Positions 51,831-61,217 of a stretch of DNA of 64,000 nucleotides are shown here, in pieces (position 1 is the first letter of the stretch; each line of letters starts with the position of its first letter). The stretch comes from Kiritimatiellota bacterium B12222 (GTDB lineage: Bacteria; Verrucomicrobiota; Kiritimatiellia; SS1-B-03-39; UBA6053). The position numbers and the translations under genes were made by a program. Under the pieces are notes generated by a model. The model did no database searches. It saw nothing but the letters and a program-made list of their open reading frames with translations, and was not told where the DNA came from. The stretch spans positions 1,240,001-1,304,000 of the forward strand of contig CP120722.1 in assembly GCA_029719485.1 (NCBI GenBank), in the 5' to 3' direction.

Positions 51831-54095
51831 ATGAAATCTTCGCATCAGGCCCTTATGTTAGGGATACTTTTGGGTTTGATTGCTTGGCTTGCCGACGCAT
51901 TGTTAAGTTGGTATTTTTTCCCAGGCATAAGTTTTTTTGAAACCCTATTTATAAATGATCCGGGGCGTACCATTTATGTACGCGCTATGGTGGTGATCCT
52001 GTTTTTAATTTTTGGGCTCATTGTTGGACAACTCTTAATTAAATCAGAGCACAACGCGAAGGTCTTAGAAGAAAATGTCAATTTGCTGGATGGCGTTCGG
52101 AAAATTCATGAAATCATTGTCAAAAGGGATGATGAAAAAGAATTACTAGCTGAGGTTTTACCCTTAATTGAAAACGCATTTTCGTTGAGTAAGCTTGTAT
52201 ATTATTCGTTTTCAGGTCAACCGACGAAAAGCAGCTGGAAGTTAAGTGCGAATGATCAGAATGTCTCGGAGACACTACGTTCATTTGTGGATGAAAAAAT
52301 TCCGGAAATTTTAGAGGCAGAGGATTTGATTTGTTTAGGGCCGGAGGGGACGCAGGTCGCTTTTTTGGCGCCCATTGGTATGGATGAGCAGACCTTCGGG
52401 GTGTTGTATGGGGAATTTCCGAAAGACAAGAGTTACCGAGACAGCATCCGTTGCGAGAATTTCAAGGTGTTGTGCCGGGACTTGGGATATGCGATTCGAC
52501 ATCATCATGACCAAAGCAAGTTGAACACTACTTCAGAAATGCTTACCGATTTATATAGCAATGCGCCTGTGGGCATCTTCACCAGTACCGTGGGGGGGAA
52601 ATTGCTTTTCGTGAATGATTTATTGGCGAAGATTATGGGGGCTGAATCAGCGGAAGCCCTGTTGAAATCGAATCGGTCTACATCAGTTTTTTATGCGGAT
52701 CCGGAACGTCGAAATAAATTCATTCAAAGCTTACGCACCTATGGATCCGTGGTTGATTTCGAATCTGATTTTATTGGACTCGACGGAGAACGGCACACCA
52801 TGATTTTTGCCGCCCGGTTAAAGGTGGATGTGGATGATATCGATACCCATATTGAAGGGTTTGCGATGGATGTTACGAGTGCGCGGGCTGCAGAGAGAAG
52901 CAATCGTGCGCTGCAAAAGAAATTGGCAGAAGTGCAATATTTCAAATCCATTACGGTGTTGGCTGGAGGCATTGCGCATGAATTTAATAATATTTTGCAA
53001 GGGATGATGGGGAGCGCATATTTGGCTCAGATGAAGCTGAATGATGAAACGCATACCGTGTGGGAAGACCTTCAGGAAATTCAAGTAAGTGGCAGGCGTG
53101 CGGCCAAACTCTGTGACCAGCTTTTGAGTTATGCGGGCAAAAAGAATATGAAGCTAAGCATCCAGACCCCTGATGAGTGCTTGGAAAATATTTTAAAGAT
53201 GAATAGAGATCTGGATGAGGAGTCAGCAGAGGTGATCAGTGTGGTGAAGTTGGCGGGGCAAAATGCAAAAGTTAAAATGGATACGCCTGCATTTTCTGAA
53301 ATCATCACGCAATTAATTTCCAACGCGAAAGAAGCTCTTCCGGTGTCGGATGGTGAAATTAAATTGTATACAGAGGCGCGTGCTTTTGACGGAACTGATT
53401 TTGCAGGTTACCAAATGTTTCGGGAATTAGAACCCGGTGACTATTGGAAATTAAAAGTGATTGATAATGGGGAGGGCATTGGAAAGGAAAACCTTCAGCA
53501 TATCTTTGAGCCTTTTTATACCACCCGATTCCTGGGAAGGGGCTTGGGTTTGCCATCTATTGCGGGAATGGTGGAGAAATTTGAAGGGTCTCTCGGGGTC
53601 TGTAGCACGCCAGGTGCAGGAACAGAATTCGCGTTGTGGATTCCGTTATCGCCGGCTGAAGAGTCTACTGCGGTTGAATCAAGTAACGAACTCTCCTCCC
53701 GTAAGCTGGATGGGAAAGGAAGCAAGATTTGGGTTGTGGATGATGAACCTTTGATTTGCATGACCATTGAACGTGTACTCGGCAAACTCGGATTCGTGGT
53801 AGGTACTGCGGATAACGGGGTGGATGGTTTGGAGAAAATCCGCAAAGATCTTCAAAAGGGTATCGATGTGAAATGTATTATTTTGGATGTCACGATGCCG
53901 TTAATGGGTGGGCTTGAAATGCTTCACTATTTGCGGGCGCTGGATGCCGATTTGCCTGTGTTGCTGATGAGTGGATTCGATGAATCAGACAGCATTGCTG
54001 AACACAGCGCCTTGAATGTGAATGGTTTTATTCATAAACCTTTCCGCATGGAAGGCTTAGAGCGCTCTGTACAGAAAATACTCGAATCCGCATAA
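51831..54095 (+). CDS. Hybrid sensor histidine kinase with receiver domain
   Basis: 754 residues from the ATG at 51831. Two membrane helices (about 9-30 and 52-72), a coiled linker and GAF-like region, a PAS domain (about 235-350), HisKA with phosphoacceptor His383 (GGIAHEFNNIL), HATPase (IDNGEGIGKEN, FYTTRFLGRGLGL) and a C-terminal receiver with VDDEP and phosphoacceptor Asp686 in ILDVTMP. No output regulator is adjacent, so it may act through a phosphorelay. Signal unknown. Confidence 0.93.
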   Translation: MKSSHQALMLGILLGLIAWLADALLSWYFFPGISFFETLFINDPGRTIYVRAMVVILFLIFGLIVGQLLIKSEHNAKVLEENVNLLDGVRKIHEIIVKRDDEKELLAEVLPLIENAFSLSKLVYYSFSGQPTKSSWKLSANDQNVSETLRSFVDEKIPEILEAEDLICLGPEGTQVAFLAPIGMDEQTFGVLYGEFPKDKSYRDSIRCENFKVLCRDLGYAIRHHHDQSKLNTTSEMLTDLYSNAPVGIFTSTVGGKLLFVNDLLAKIMGAESAEALLKSNRSTSVFYADPERRNKFIQSLRTYGSVVDFESDFIGLDGERHTMIFAARLKVDVDDIDTHIEGFAMDVTSARAAERSNRALQKKLAEVQYFKSITVLAGGIAHEFNNILQGMMGSAYLAQMKLNDETHTVWEDLQEIQVSGRRAAKLCDQLLSYAGKKNMKLSIQTPDECLENILKMNRDLDEESAEVISVVKLAGQNAKVKMDTPAFSEIITQLISNAKEALPVSDGEIKLYTEARAFDGTDFAGYQMFRELEPGDYWKLKVIDNGEGIGKENLQHIFEPFYTTRFLGRGLGLPSIAGMVEKFEGSLGVCSTPGAGTEFALWIPLSPAEESTAVESSNELSSRKLDGKGSKIWVVDDEPLICMTIERVLGKLGFVVGTADNGVDGLEKIRKDLQKGIDVKCIILDVTMPLMGGLEMLHYLRALDADLPVLLMSGFDESDSIAEHSALNVNGFIHKPFRMEGLERSVQKILESA

Positions 54096-54152
54096 GATTT
54101 TGAGTGAGTTCGGCTTTAACCGCGTCCCAATGCGCGAAAGGGCTGTATCCGA

Positions 54153-55211
54153 CTACCAGCTTTGGATGATTTCGAGGGCGCTACAGCCCTGAATGATCAT
54201 TTCACGAACGCTCGAACTACCCATGAGTTTGTCAAAGAACTCGGGCCGGGCATCCGTCCCCGAAAACAATCGTTCATGCCCTAATTCATCTCTCAATGCA
54301 CAAAGCAAAATGAGGGCATTTTGCAGGGGGTGATTGTCGTGGAGAGGATCTAAGGTGAATTGAAGGCCTTGCCAATCGCCCTCTGGGGTAGTGCAACAAA
54401 TTGCAGCACTGGTTACGCCATGAAACTGAGGAGGATGGGCTTGCAGCGCAGGAGGGAAGTCAGGCATACACCATACTTGAAAAGAAAGGGCTGTCCCCCG
54501 TTCTACCCAAATTTGGGGGATGGCTTCGCACCAAACTGTAAGGGGATAGAGGCGCGCGGCATCCGCTGAGGTAATGGCGGGAGAAGGAGGAATCCACTTG
54601 CTGAAGTGGGGTGTGGTTTCCGAAGCTCGGAAGACTTGTAAATTGAGTTTCCGAAGTTCGGAATCGTGCTGTTTAAGGAAACTGGCCAATTCTCCCTGAC
54701 TTTTCCCATAGACGGTAGGTAAATCGATCATACCGACAAAGCTGGAGAGAGCGGGGTCGAGAGCGGGGCCATCGACAATCCCCGAGAGAGGGGTGGGGCG
54801 GTCGAGGACAATGAGATCAATCCCGCAGTCAGCGCAGGCTTGCATGGTCAGGTAGAGGGTGGAAGAATAGGTGTAGCAGCGAACTCCTAAATCTTGTAAA
54901 TCGACCACCAGCACATCGAGTCCTTGGAGGTCTTGGGCGGAGGGTTTGCGATTTTCTCCATAGAGACTGTGGACGGGAATCTTCCAGTGGGGATGCAGGG
55001 AGTTTTCTACTTTTTCACCTGCGGCTGCGGTGCCGAAGAATCCGTGCTCCGGAGAGAAAAGTTTTACAATTTTCCAATCTCCTTTGGCGATGAGAAGATC
55101 GACGGCGTGTTCTCCGTGTTTGTTTACAGAAGCGTGGTGACCTAAAAAGCCTACGCGTGCCCCCGGGTAAGGGAGATGATCACGTGAGAGCAGTTTATCG
55201 AGTCCGTTCAT
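54153..55211 (-). CDS. NamZ-type exo-beta-N-acetylmuramidase (DUF1343)
   Basis: 352 residues without signal peptide. Characteristic DUF1343 blocks: FLGHHASVNKHG, LFSPEHGFFG, IPVHSLYGENRKPS, VVDLQDLGVRCYTYSSTLYL and LDRPTPLSG. Related NamZ removes MurNAc from peptidoglycan fragments. Linked to ruvA by ATGA overlap. A cytosolic localisation suggests recycling, though a signal-free member is less usual. Confidence 0.92.
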   Translation of the reverse strand: MNGLDKLLSRDHLPYPGARVGFLGHHASVNKHGEHAVDLLIAKGDWKIVKLFSPEHGFFGTAAAGEKVENSLHPHWKIPVHSLYGENRKPSAQDLQGLDVLVVDLQDLGVRCYTYSSTLYLTMQACADCGIDLIVLDRPTPLSGIVDGPALDPALSSFVGMIDLPTVYGKSQGELASFLKQHDSELRKLNLQVFRASETTPHFSKWIPPSPAITSADAARLYPLTVWCEAIPQIWVERGTALSFQVWCMPDFPPALQAHPPQFHGVTSAAICCTTPEGDWQGLQFTLDPLHDNHPLQNALILLCALRDELGHERLFSGTDARPEFFDKLMGSSSVREMIIQGCSALEIIQSW

Positions 55212-55801
55212 TTTCCACTTAAGGCCAGTCGGACCAGTTCTTCGACACTGTGGTCATCGCGTCCGGTAAGACTTTTTACTTTATCCAATAGTTTGGTGGC
55301 GTCTTGCTGCTTGTAACCCAGGGCGACCAAGGCGAGCACAGCATCCCGGTCGTGAGAGGAGGGGGGCGTGCTGGAGGTCAGCGGATGGGCAATTCCGGCA
55401 GCTGCAATTTTATCTTTTAACTCTACCACCATGCGTTCGGCCATTTTTTTGCCAATGCCTGTGATGCTGTTGAGACGTTTGATGTCTCCACCGGCTATGG
55501 CGTTTTGGAGGTCGGATAAGGGCATACCGCTGAGGGCGGTGAGGCCAAGTTTGGGGCCGATGCCGGTTACGGTGGTGAGGAGATCAAATGTTTCCCGTTC
55601 TTCGGGTGTGAAAAAACCGTAGAGCGTCATGGAGTCTTCTCGCACCACCATTTGGGTGAGCAAGGTGACTTCTTCTCCGAGGGCCGGCAGGGCGTCATAG
55701 GACGACAGGGGGATGAGCAGTTGTAGGCCAATGCCTCCTGTTTGTACAATGGCGCGGGTGGGGGTTTTCTCAACCAATTTGCCTGAGACAAATTCAATCA
55801 T
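55208..55801 (-). CDS. ruvA: Holliday junction DNA helicase subunit RuvA
   Basis: 197 residues, near full length. OB-fold (MIEFVSGKLVEKTPTRAIVQ), two HhH elements (VTGIGPKLGLTALSG, ITGIGKKMAERMVVELKD) and the C-terminal domain III (DAVLALVALGYKQQDATKLL). Binds Holliday junctions and loads RuvB. ruvB and ruvC are not adjacent. Overlaps the thioredoxin gene and NamZ gene by ATGA on each side. Confidence 0.96.
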   Translation of the reverse strand: MIEFVSGKLVEKTPTRAIVQTGGIGLQLLIPLSSYDALPALGEEVTLLTQMVVREDSMTLYGFFTPEERETFDLLTTVTGIGPKLGLTALSGMPLSDLQNAIAGGDIKRLNSITGIGKKMAERMVVELKDKIAAAGIAHPLTSSTPPSSHDRDAVLALVALGYKQQDATKLLDKVKSLTGRDDHSVEELVRLALSGK

Positions 55802-56229
55802 GGTGTGATTTCAGCTTTGGCGGATTGGATCCAGATGGCCAAGGCGGCTTTGGGCAATTCGCCTGAATGTCTGGCGACTTCCTGGCCTTGATAAAGTAAA
55901 ACAATGGTGGGGATGGGGTTGATCCGATATTGATTAACGGTCAGAGGCGATTCGTCGACATTGACAGATAATACCCGAAGTGTTTCAATATTTTCTTCTG
56001 CGTACTCATTGAGTGCGGGTTTCATGCGCAGGCAGGGGGGACACCATGGTGCCCAGAAATCTAGCAGCACCCAATCGCCTGACTCACGAATTCTTTCGTA
56101 GTAATTGTCGTCATTGGTTTGGAGCAGGGCGTGACTGTCTTTATCTTCCGGTAGTTTTACAAAGTTCAGGGTGTTAATCAGGGCAAAGGCCCCGACAATC
56201 AGCAGGAGGATGGTGATTTCTTTTTTCAT
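55798..56229 (-). CDS. Membrane-anchored thioredoxin-fold protein
   Basis: 143 residues. N-terminal membrane anchor (about 4-20), then a thioredoxin fold with WAPWCPPC (C63, C66) and cis-Pro in NPIPTIVLLYQG. Probably a periplasmic thiol-disulfide protein, reducing or oxidising exported proteins. Overlaps ruvA by 4 bp, an accidental-looking pairing with ordinary genes. Confidence 0.92.
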   Translation of the reverse strand: MKKEITILLLIVGAFALINTLNFVKLPEDKDSHALLQTNDDNYYERIRESGDWVLLDFWAPWCPPCLRMKPALNEYAEENIETLRVLSVNVDESPLTVNQYRINPIPTIVLLYQGQEVARHSGELPKAALAIWIQSAKAEITP

Positions 56230-56261
56230 CTGAACGTGGGTCGGGTGGGGCGCGACGTCGC

Positions 56262-57089
56262 TTACGGATTTTCGGCTTTTTCTGCGATGCCGTCTGCAGG
56301 GGCTTCCCCTGTCAATAGTTGGGTGGTGACTGTGAGTTTGTCTACAGACACGACTTCGACCAGCCCGGTAACATCACCTTCGGAGATTAAAACGTTTTCA
56401 TCGGTTCCGGGAATGGCCATGACTTGAGGCCGTTTTCTGAGGAACAGGCGATCACCTACTTGCAAAAGAGCGGTAGGGGATTGAATGAGCACCACTTCTT
56501 TTTTGGAAGCGCTTTTGATTTCATACAAAGGGTCCTGGCCATAAACGGTATCGGCATCGACTTGAGCCTTTGGGGCTTCTGCCGCTTCGGAAATGCTGAC
56601 TTCCTTTGCTTCCGGCACAGAGCTGGTGGGGGGGGCAGGCGCGGGGCTCTCTACAGGTGCTTCGATTTGTTCAACTGATTTTTGATACGCTTCAAGCGGT
56701 TCAATAATTTCAGTGTCTACATTTTCAGCCAGACGTTGGAGTCGCGGATCATCGAAGGCCATTTCAAAGCCGTGGGTGCAGAGATCCGCAGCCAAGCGTA
56801 CTTGGCTATCATAAATGGCTTCACCGGTTTTTTGTCGAATAACGACTACCCGGTAATCTTCCATTTCCTCACTTTCGCCCGGGCCACAATTATAGGCGAC
56901 CCAGCCGGAAGCTTCGGACATGTTCAGGAAAACCAACTCGGATCGATTCTGATTCGTACTGCTGGATGGCGAGGCTGAGGGCTTCGTTTTGAGGCTAGCA
57001 CAAGAGCTGAGCAATGTAATTGTGCTCACGGCACAAGTCACCATTGCGAAACTCCGAAGAGAACCGAGAGGGCCTTTCTGATCAATCAT
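56262..57089 (-). CDS. Probable lipoprotein of unknown function
   Basis: 275 residues. Signal sequence with lipobox L27-S-S-C30. A conserved-looking first domain (about 50-130, with GWVAYNCGPGESEEME), a Pro/Ala/Glu-rich linker (about 135-185) and a C-terminal domain of beta type (about 190-265). No family recognised. Follows the small basic protein gene by 6 bp. Confidence 0.72.
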   Translation of the reverse strand: MIDQKGPLGSLRSFAMVTCAVSTITLLSSCASLKTKPSASPSSSTNQNRSELVFLNMSEASGWVAYNCGPGESEEMEDYRVVVIRQKTGEAIYDSQVRLAADLCTHGFEMAFDDPRLQRLAENVDTEIIEPLEAYQKSVEQIEAPVESPAPAPPTSSVPEAKEVSISEAAEAPKAQVDADTVYGQDPLYEIKSASKKEVVLIQSPTALLQVGDRLFLRKRPQVMAIPGTDENVLISEGDVTGLVEVVSVDKLTVTTQLLTGEAPADGIAEKAENP

Positions 57090-57095
57090 ACGTGT

Positions 57096-57185
57096 TTACT
57101 CCGCAGTTTTACTTGCGACTTTTTTCCGTTTCAGACGGCGTTTACGTGATTTGCGTTTTGATACTTTTCTGAGTTGTTGTCCCAT
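57096..57185 (-). CDS. Small basic protein (29 aa), possibly ribosome-associated
   Basis: Reads MGQQLRKVSKRKSRKRRLK then RKKVASKTAE, with 14 Lys/Arg in 29 residues, starting at an ATG with AAGGA at good distance (57183-57185 is the start codon on the minus strand). It is too short for most ORF callers. Short basic proteins of this kind, like the DUF1713/COX24-type tails, bind ribosomes in several phyla. Located between mutL and the lipoprotein on the same strand. Confidence 0.72.
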   Translation of the reverse strand: MGQQLRKVSKRKSRKRRLKRKKVASKTAE

Positions 57186-57244
57186 AATGAGTCCTTTTGG
57201 TCAGGGTTTGTTGTCATTTAAAAAAATTAGTGAGAACTTATCCC

Positions 57245-59071
57245 TTAGCGGTCTAATCCAAATTTGCGATTTAATTCGTGAATTCCCATATGCAAAATTG
57301 TCGGCCGACCAAAGGGGGTGGTGTAGGGCATGTCGCATTTTGCGAGAGCGTTGACGAGCCGTTGGCAGGCGTCTTGACGGATGGGGCCACTTTTTTGAGC
57401 GGCGAAATGACAGCAGGAACGGGCCAGGCGATCCCGCATCTGTTGGGGGGTGCCTATTTTTCCGGCGTGAGGATCGGCCTCCATGGCCATTTCTTTGAGG
57501 GTGCTGGAGGGATCCACATCCCCGAGCCATGCTGGCAGGGCTTCTACTAGAAAGCTATGACCTCCAAAGGCGTCGATGCTGAAGCCGAGGCTACGGAGCT
57601 CTTCGAGTCTTTTTTCAATGGCTTGGGCTTCTTTGGGGTCACATTGTACGGTTTCTGGGACCAATAAAGGTTGAGAGGCTGCGGAACCATTTTCCATTTC
57701 CGCCCGGGCTTGTTCAAATAAAATGCGTTCTTTGGCTGCGCGTGGATTCATGATCATGAGTCCATCTTCGGTTTTAAGCAGGCAGAATTTATCGCTAATC
57801 ATGCCCAGCACTTCTGCATCTTTCCACGGACCTTCTAAAGGTGGCGCAGGTTGGGGATCTGAAGGTTTAGGGGCTGTCGAGGGGATGGAGGTCTGAAAAT
57901 CTTGAGCCGGGGGAGGTGCTGCAGGTTGGGTGGGGGGAGGTAAGGGAGGGTAACGTTCCGGGGGAAGGGATACGGGTAAGTCCTCTTGACGATGTTCGGG
58001 ATGCAGAAGGGGGGGGTGAGCTGTCGGGGCGGTTACCTGCAGGGGTTGATGGGGTTGAGTGGTTTCGCTTTCAGGCTGTAACGCCCTGGTGATCGCTTGA
58101 ATGAGGGCGTCCCGAATCAATTGGCTGGGGCCAAAACGAACTTCACGTTTGGTGGGGTGTACGTTAACGTCCACCCAGTCAGGTGGCATGTCCAAGTGGA
58201 CCAAACAGACGGGATGGCGGCCTTTGGGTAAGGTGTCGGTGTAGGCTTCGCGAATGGCGTAGGCCAGCACAGGGGCGGTGGCGGGGCGTCTATTAATGAG
58301 GGAGACTTGATCGCGACGGTCACTGCGGTGGAGCAGGGGAAGTCCGGTGAATCCATGTACATGGAGGTCTCCCAGTTGAAAATCGACCGGCCGCAGGTCT
58401 TTCAGGACGTTGTCACCATAGAGATCGGCAATGCGATCTTCAAAACGGGTTTGCACGGGGTAGCGTTCTAATTCGCGTCCATCGACTTTGAGAATGAGCA
58501 GAACATCGGGATGTGCGAGGGCGAATACGTGAAAGAGGCTACGGATATTGTTTAATTCGGTAGCTTCGGTGCGCAAAAATTTCCGGCGGGCGGGCACATT
58601 ATAGAACAAATTGCGGACTTCGATGCGGGTGCCTGATGGACAGCCGGTTTCGCTCACATCGAGAAGCTTCCCGCCCTCAATTTCGAGCAGGGTACCGCTG
58701 AGCTGATCTTCAGGGCGGGTGGTCATCATAAAACGGGACACCGAGGAGATCGCGGCCATGGCTTCGCCCCGGAAGCCCATGGTATGGATGTGTTCGATAT
58801 CGTCCACATCCCGAATTTTGCTGGTGGCATGGCGTTCCATGGCCAAAAGTGCGGACTCGCGGTCCATGCCGCAACCGTTATCATTGACAATGACGGCCTT
58901 ACGTCCGCCTTGCAATATTTCAACTTCGATACGGTCTGCACCTGCATCGATGGCGTTTTCCACCAATTCTTTCAGTACGGAGGCTGGGCGTTCAATGACC
59001 TCGCCTGCCGCAATTTTGTTGCAGACGTGGTCACTGAGTACTCTGATTTGTCTGGAGGGCTCAGCGGGCAT
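57245..59071 (-). CDS. mutL: DNA mismatch repair protein MutL, endonuclease motif apparently lost
   Basis: About 608 residues from the ATG at 59071. N-terminal GHKL ATPase: IAAGEVIERPASVLKEL, ENAIDAGADRI, NDNGCGMD, TMGFRGEA and later VDVNVHPTKREVRF. A Pro-rich linker (about 345-420) leads to the dimerisation domain, where the endonuclease motif DQHAxxE(x4)E reads NPRAAKERILFE and the CPHGRP motif reads TPFGRP, so key Asp, His and Cys are missing. Overlaps the rny stop by 11 bp. Confidence 0.95.
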   Translation of the reverse strand: MPAEPSRQIRVLSDHVCNKIAAGEVIERPASVLKELVENAIDAGADRIEVEILQGGRKAVIVNDNGCGMDRESALLAMERHATSKIRDVDDIEHIHTMGFRGEAMAAISSVSRFMMTTRPEDQLSGTLLEIEGGKLLDVSETGCPSGTRIEVRNLFYNVPARRKFLRTEATELNNIRSLFHVFALAHPDVLLILKVDGRELERYPVQTRFEDRIADLYGDNVLKDLRPVDFQLGDLHVHGFTGLPLLHRSDRRDQVSLINRRPATAPVLAYAIREAYTDTLPKGRHPVCLVHLDMPPDWVDVNVHPTKREVRFGPSQLIRDALIQAITRALQPESETTQPHQPLQVTAPTAHPPLLHPEHRQEDLPVSLPPERYPPLPPPTQPAAPPPAQDFQTSIPSTAPKPSDPQPAPPLEGPWKDAEVLGMISDKFCLLKTEDGLMIMNPRAAKERILFEQARAEMENGSAASQPLLVPETVQCDPKEAQAIEKRLEELRSLGFSIDAFGGHSFLVEALPAWLGDVDPSSTLKEMAMEADPHAGKIGTPQQMRDRLARSCCHFAAQKSGPIRQDACQRLVNALAKCDMPYTTPFGRPTILHMGIHELNRKFGLDR

Positions 59072-60614
59072 ATTCAATCGAGCGGGTTTCCCGAATTACG
59101 GTAACTTTTACCTGACCGGGGAACTGTAATTCTTTTTCAATACGGCCGCTGATCTTACGTGCGAGCAGGAGGGCTTCATCATCGTTGATGACAGCGGGTT
59201 CCACCAATACTCTCAATTCGCGCCCCGCCTGAATGGCGTAACTGCGGGTGACTCCTTCGCATTCGTTGGCGATAGCTTCGAGGTCTTCCAAGCGTTGTAG
59301 GTATTGATGGGTGTTTTCATTTCGTGCGCCGGGGCGGGCGGCGGTGATGGCATCGGCGGCGATGGCCAAATGTGCATATACGCTTTCAGGTTCGACTTCA
59401 CGATGATGGGCAGCCACGGCGTTGACTACGAGGGGTTTTTCTCCGTGCTTATGAATGAGGTCTGCACCGATAATGGCGTGAGACCCTTCCACTTCGTGGG
59501 TGAGAGCCTTCCCAATGTCGTGCAAAAGGCCGATGCGTTTAGAGATTTCGATATCGAGCCCTAATTCCGCGGCCATGCTTCCCATGAGATGCGCCATTTC
59601 AATGGAGTGACTTAACACATTTTGGGAATAGCTTTGACGGTACTTGAGACGCCCCAAGGTTTGGATGACCTCGGGATGGATTTTGGTGAGACCCAGTTCG
59701 AAGGCGGCATTTTCTCCAGCTTTGCGCACGGTTTCTTCGACATCTTCCCGAACCTTGGCCACGGTTTCTTCAATGCTGGCCGGGTGAATCCGTCCATCTT
59801 GAATGAGACTTTCCAGGGAGAGGCGGGCGATTTCACGGCGCATGGGATCAAATCCAGAGAGCACGACCATTTGTGGGGTGTCGTCAATCATCACATTTAC
59901 ACCAGTTTCGGCTTCGATAGATCGAATATTTCGACCTTCTTTTCCGATAATACGTCCCTTCATTTCTTCTGAAGGCAGATGTACAGAGGTGGTGGTGACA
60001 TCGTGTACCGTTTCGGCGGCGTAGCGTTCGATGGCGTAGGTGATGATTTTTTGCGCTTCCTGTTTGGCTTTGCGCTGCATGTCCTGTTGAGATTGACGAA
60101 TAAAGTGAGCGGATTCCTGTTGGACTTCACTTTCAATTTGGGAGAGCAATTTTTTGCGTGCTTCATCAGGAGTTAAGGATGAAATTTCTTCCAAGCGTTT
60201 TTGTTGGAGTTTCATCAAGCTTTCGAATTCCTGATGGCGTTCGTTCAAGTGGGCTTCCGCTTGTTCGATTTCATGTAGACGTGCGTTAAACTTCGTTTCA
60301 CGCTCATCGAGTGTGTTCGATTTCACTTCCATAAGCAGAACCCGCTCATGGTGTTTATCTTCAAGTTTTTCCAGCCGTTGTCGCCGTTCTTTGAACTCAA
60401 AATCAAAGTCCTTGTGTGCTTGATTTCGTAGCTCTTGGGCAGCCACTTGTGCTTCACGCAAGCAGACGTCCGCCTCGTGTCGGGCTTTGTTCAACAGATC
60501 TTCTGTTGTAGCTTTCCCTTCACGATAGGCAACCTGTTGCATGTGCCAGTGCCAAAACCAGCCCAATGCGGCGGCAGATAGCGTGGTAATCCATGCCAAC
60601 CACCATTCTACCAT
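59061..60614 (-). CDS. rny: Ribonuclease Y
   Basis: 517 residues. N-terminal membrane anchor (about 5-25), long coiled coil (about 30-200), KH domain (IIGKEGRNIRSIEAETGVN) and HD domain (GLLHDIGKALTHE, AHHREVEPES). Membrane-bound endonuclease that starts mRNA decay. GGAGGTG ribosome site. A possible modulator (YlbF-like) is encoded at 12980-13432. Confidence 0.96.
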   Translation of the reverse strand: MVEWWLAWITTLSAAALGWFWHWHMQQVAYREGKATTEDLLNKARHEADVCLREAQVAAQELRNQAHKDFDFEFKERRQRLEKLEDKHHERVLLMEVKSNTLDERETKFNARLHEIEQAEAHLNERHQEFESLMKLQQKRLEEISSLTPDEARKKLLSQIESEVQQESAHFIRQSQQDMQRKAKQEAQKIITYAIERYAAETVHDVTTTSVHLPSEEMKGRIIGKEGRNIRSIEAETGVNVMIDDTPQMVVLSGFDPMRREIARLSLESLIQDGRIHPASIEETVAKVREDVEETVRKAGENAAFELGLTKIHPEVIQTLGRLKYRQSYSQNVLSHSIEMAHLMGSMAAELGLDIEISKRIGLLHDIGKALTHEVEGSHAIIGADLIHKHGEKPLVVNAVAAHHREVEPESVYAHLAIAADAITAARPGARNENTHQYLQRLEDLEAIANECEGVTRSYAIQAGRELRVLVEPAVINDDEALLLARKISGRIEKELQFPGQVKVTVIRETRSIEYAR

Positions 60615-61217
60615 GTTTCACCTCCAATTCCACCTGGTTGGTAGATCCGGGTGGGGGTTAATTAATTAGTTGAGGTTACAATGTATGCCGATTCTTCCTA
60701 TATTTAAAGCACTCATTCACTGAAAAGGTCAGCTTCGTATATGTGGAGGATGATCTGCAAGGGCCTATTAATGCATTGGGGTGAAGTCTGTGTTTTTCTG
60801 TCCGTTCATGCCTACGTGAGGGGGAGAGGTATTGTTTTGATGCGTTACGTTGTTGCGTTTACGTGCAGGTTTGTTGCGTTTTTTACTGGGTAAGTGAGCT
60901 GCAATGGTGCAAAAGGCCCGCGAATCATTTTATGGGGCCATGCAGAAAGTGTCGATGTAAGACTTTTGCTGAAGAGGCCTCTCTCTTTGGGTTCGTATTT
61001 GACGTTTCTGATAGGGATGGGGTATAAATTGACTTTTTGACGTTTGTGTTTCTGTTGATTGTTTTGTTATTGCTTTAAAAGTTCATTATTTGGTGTTAAA
61101 AAATTATCAGATGTTAAAGTTTGGTAAAATAATTCATTTTTTTATTTGTAAGAAGCAGGGTTTCGTCTTATTTAGGGCTTTCAACCAATTTTTTGAAAGT
61201 AACAGGAGACCTAAATC
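60615..61217. other. Long upstream region of ilvBN
   Basis: 603 bp, mostly T-rich on the plus strand, between divergent rny and ilvB. A 17-codon ORF (ATG 60840, MRYVVAFTCRFVAFFTG, with three Val and four Phe codons) lies upstream of the promoter at 60999-61028. No attenuator with a U run was found, so BCAA control by attenuation is not supported. Confidence 0.5.
60999..61028 (+). promoter_or_regulatory. Sigma-70-type promoter of ilvB operon
   Basis: TTGACG at 60999-61004, 18-base spacer and TATAAA at 61023-61028. Gives a leader of about 180 nt before ilvB. Best promoter match in the window. Confidence 0.65.

Noticed and set aside
54137..54194. 9-bp inverted repeat AGGGCTGTA/TACAGCCCT near the NamZ stop
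   Set aside because: Arms 37 bp apart and partly inside coding sequence; no T run, so probably chance.
60840..60893. Candidate ilv leader peptide with three Val codons
   Set aside because: Lies upstream of the best promoter and no terminator/antiterminator pair was found.
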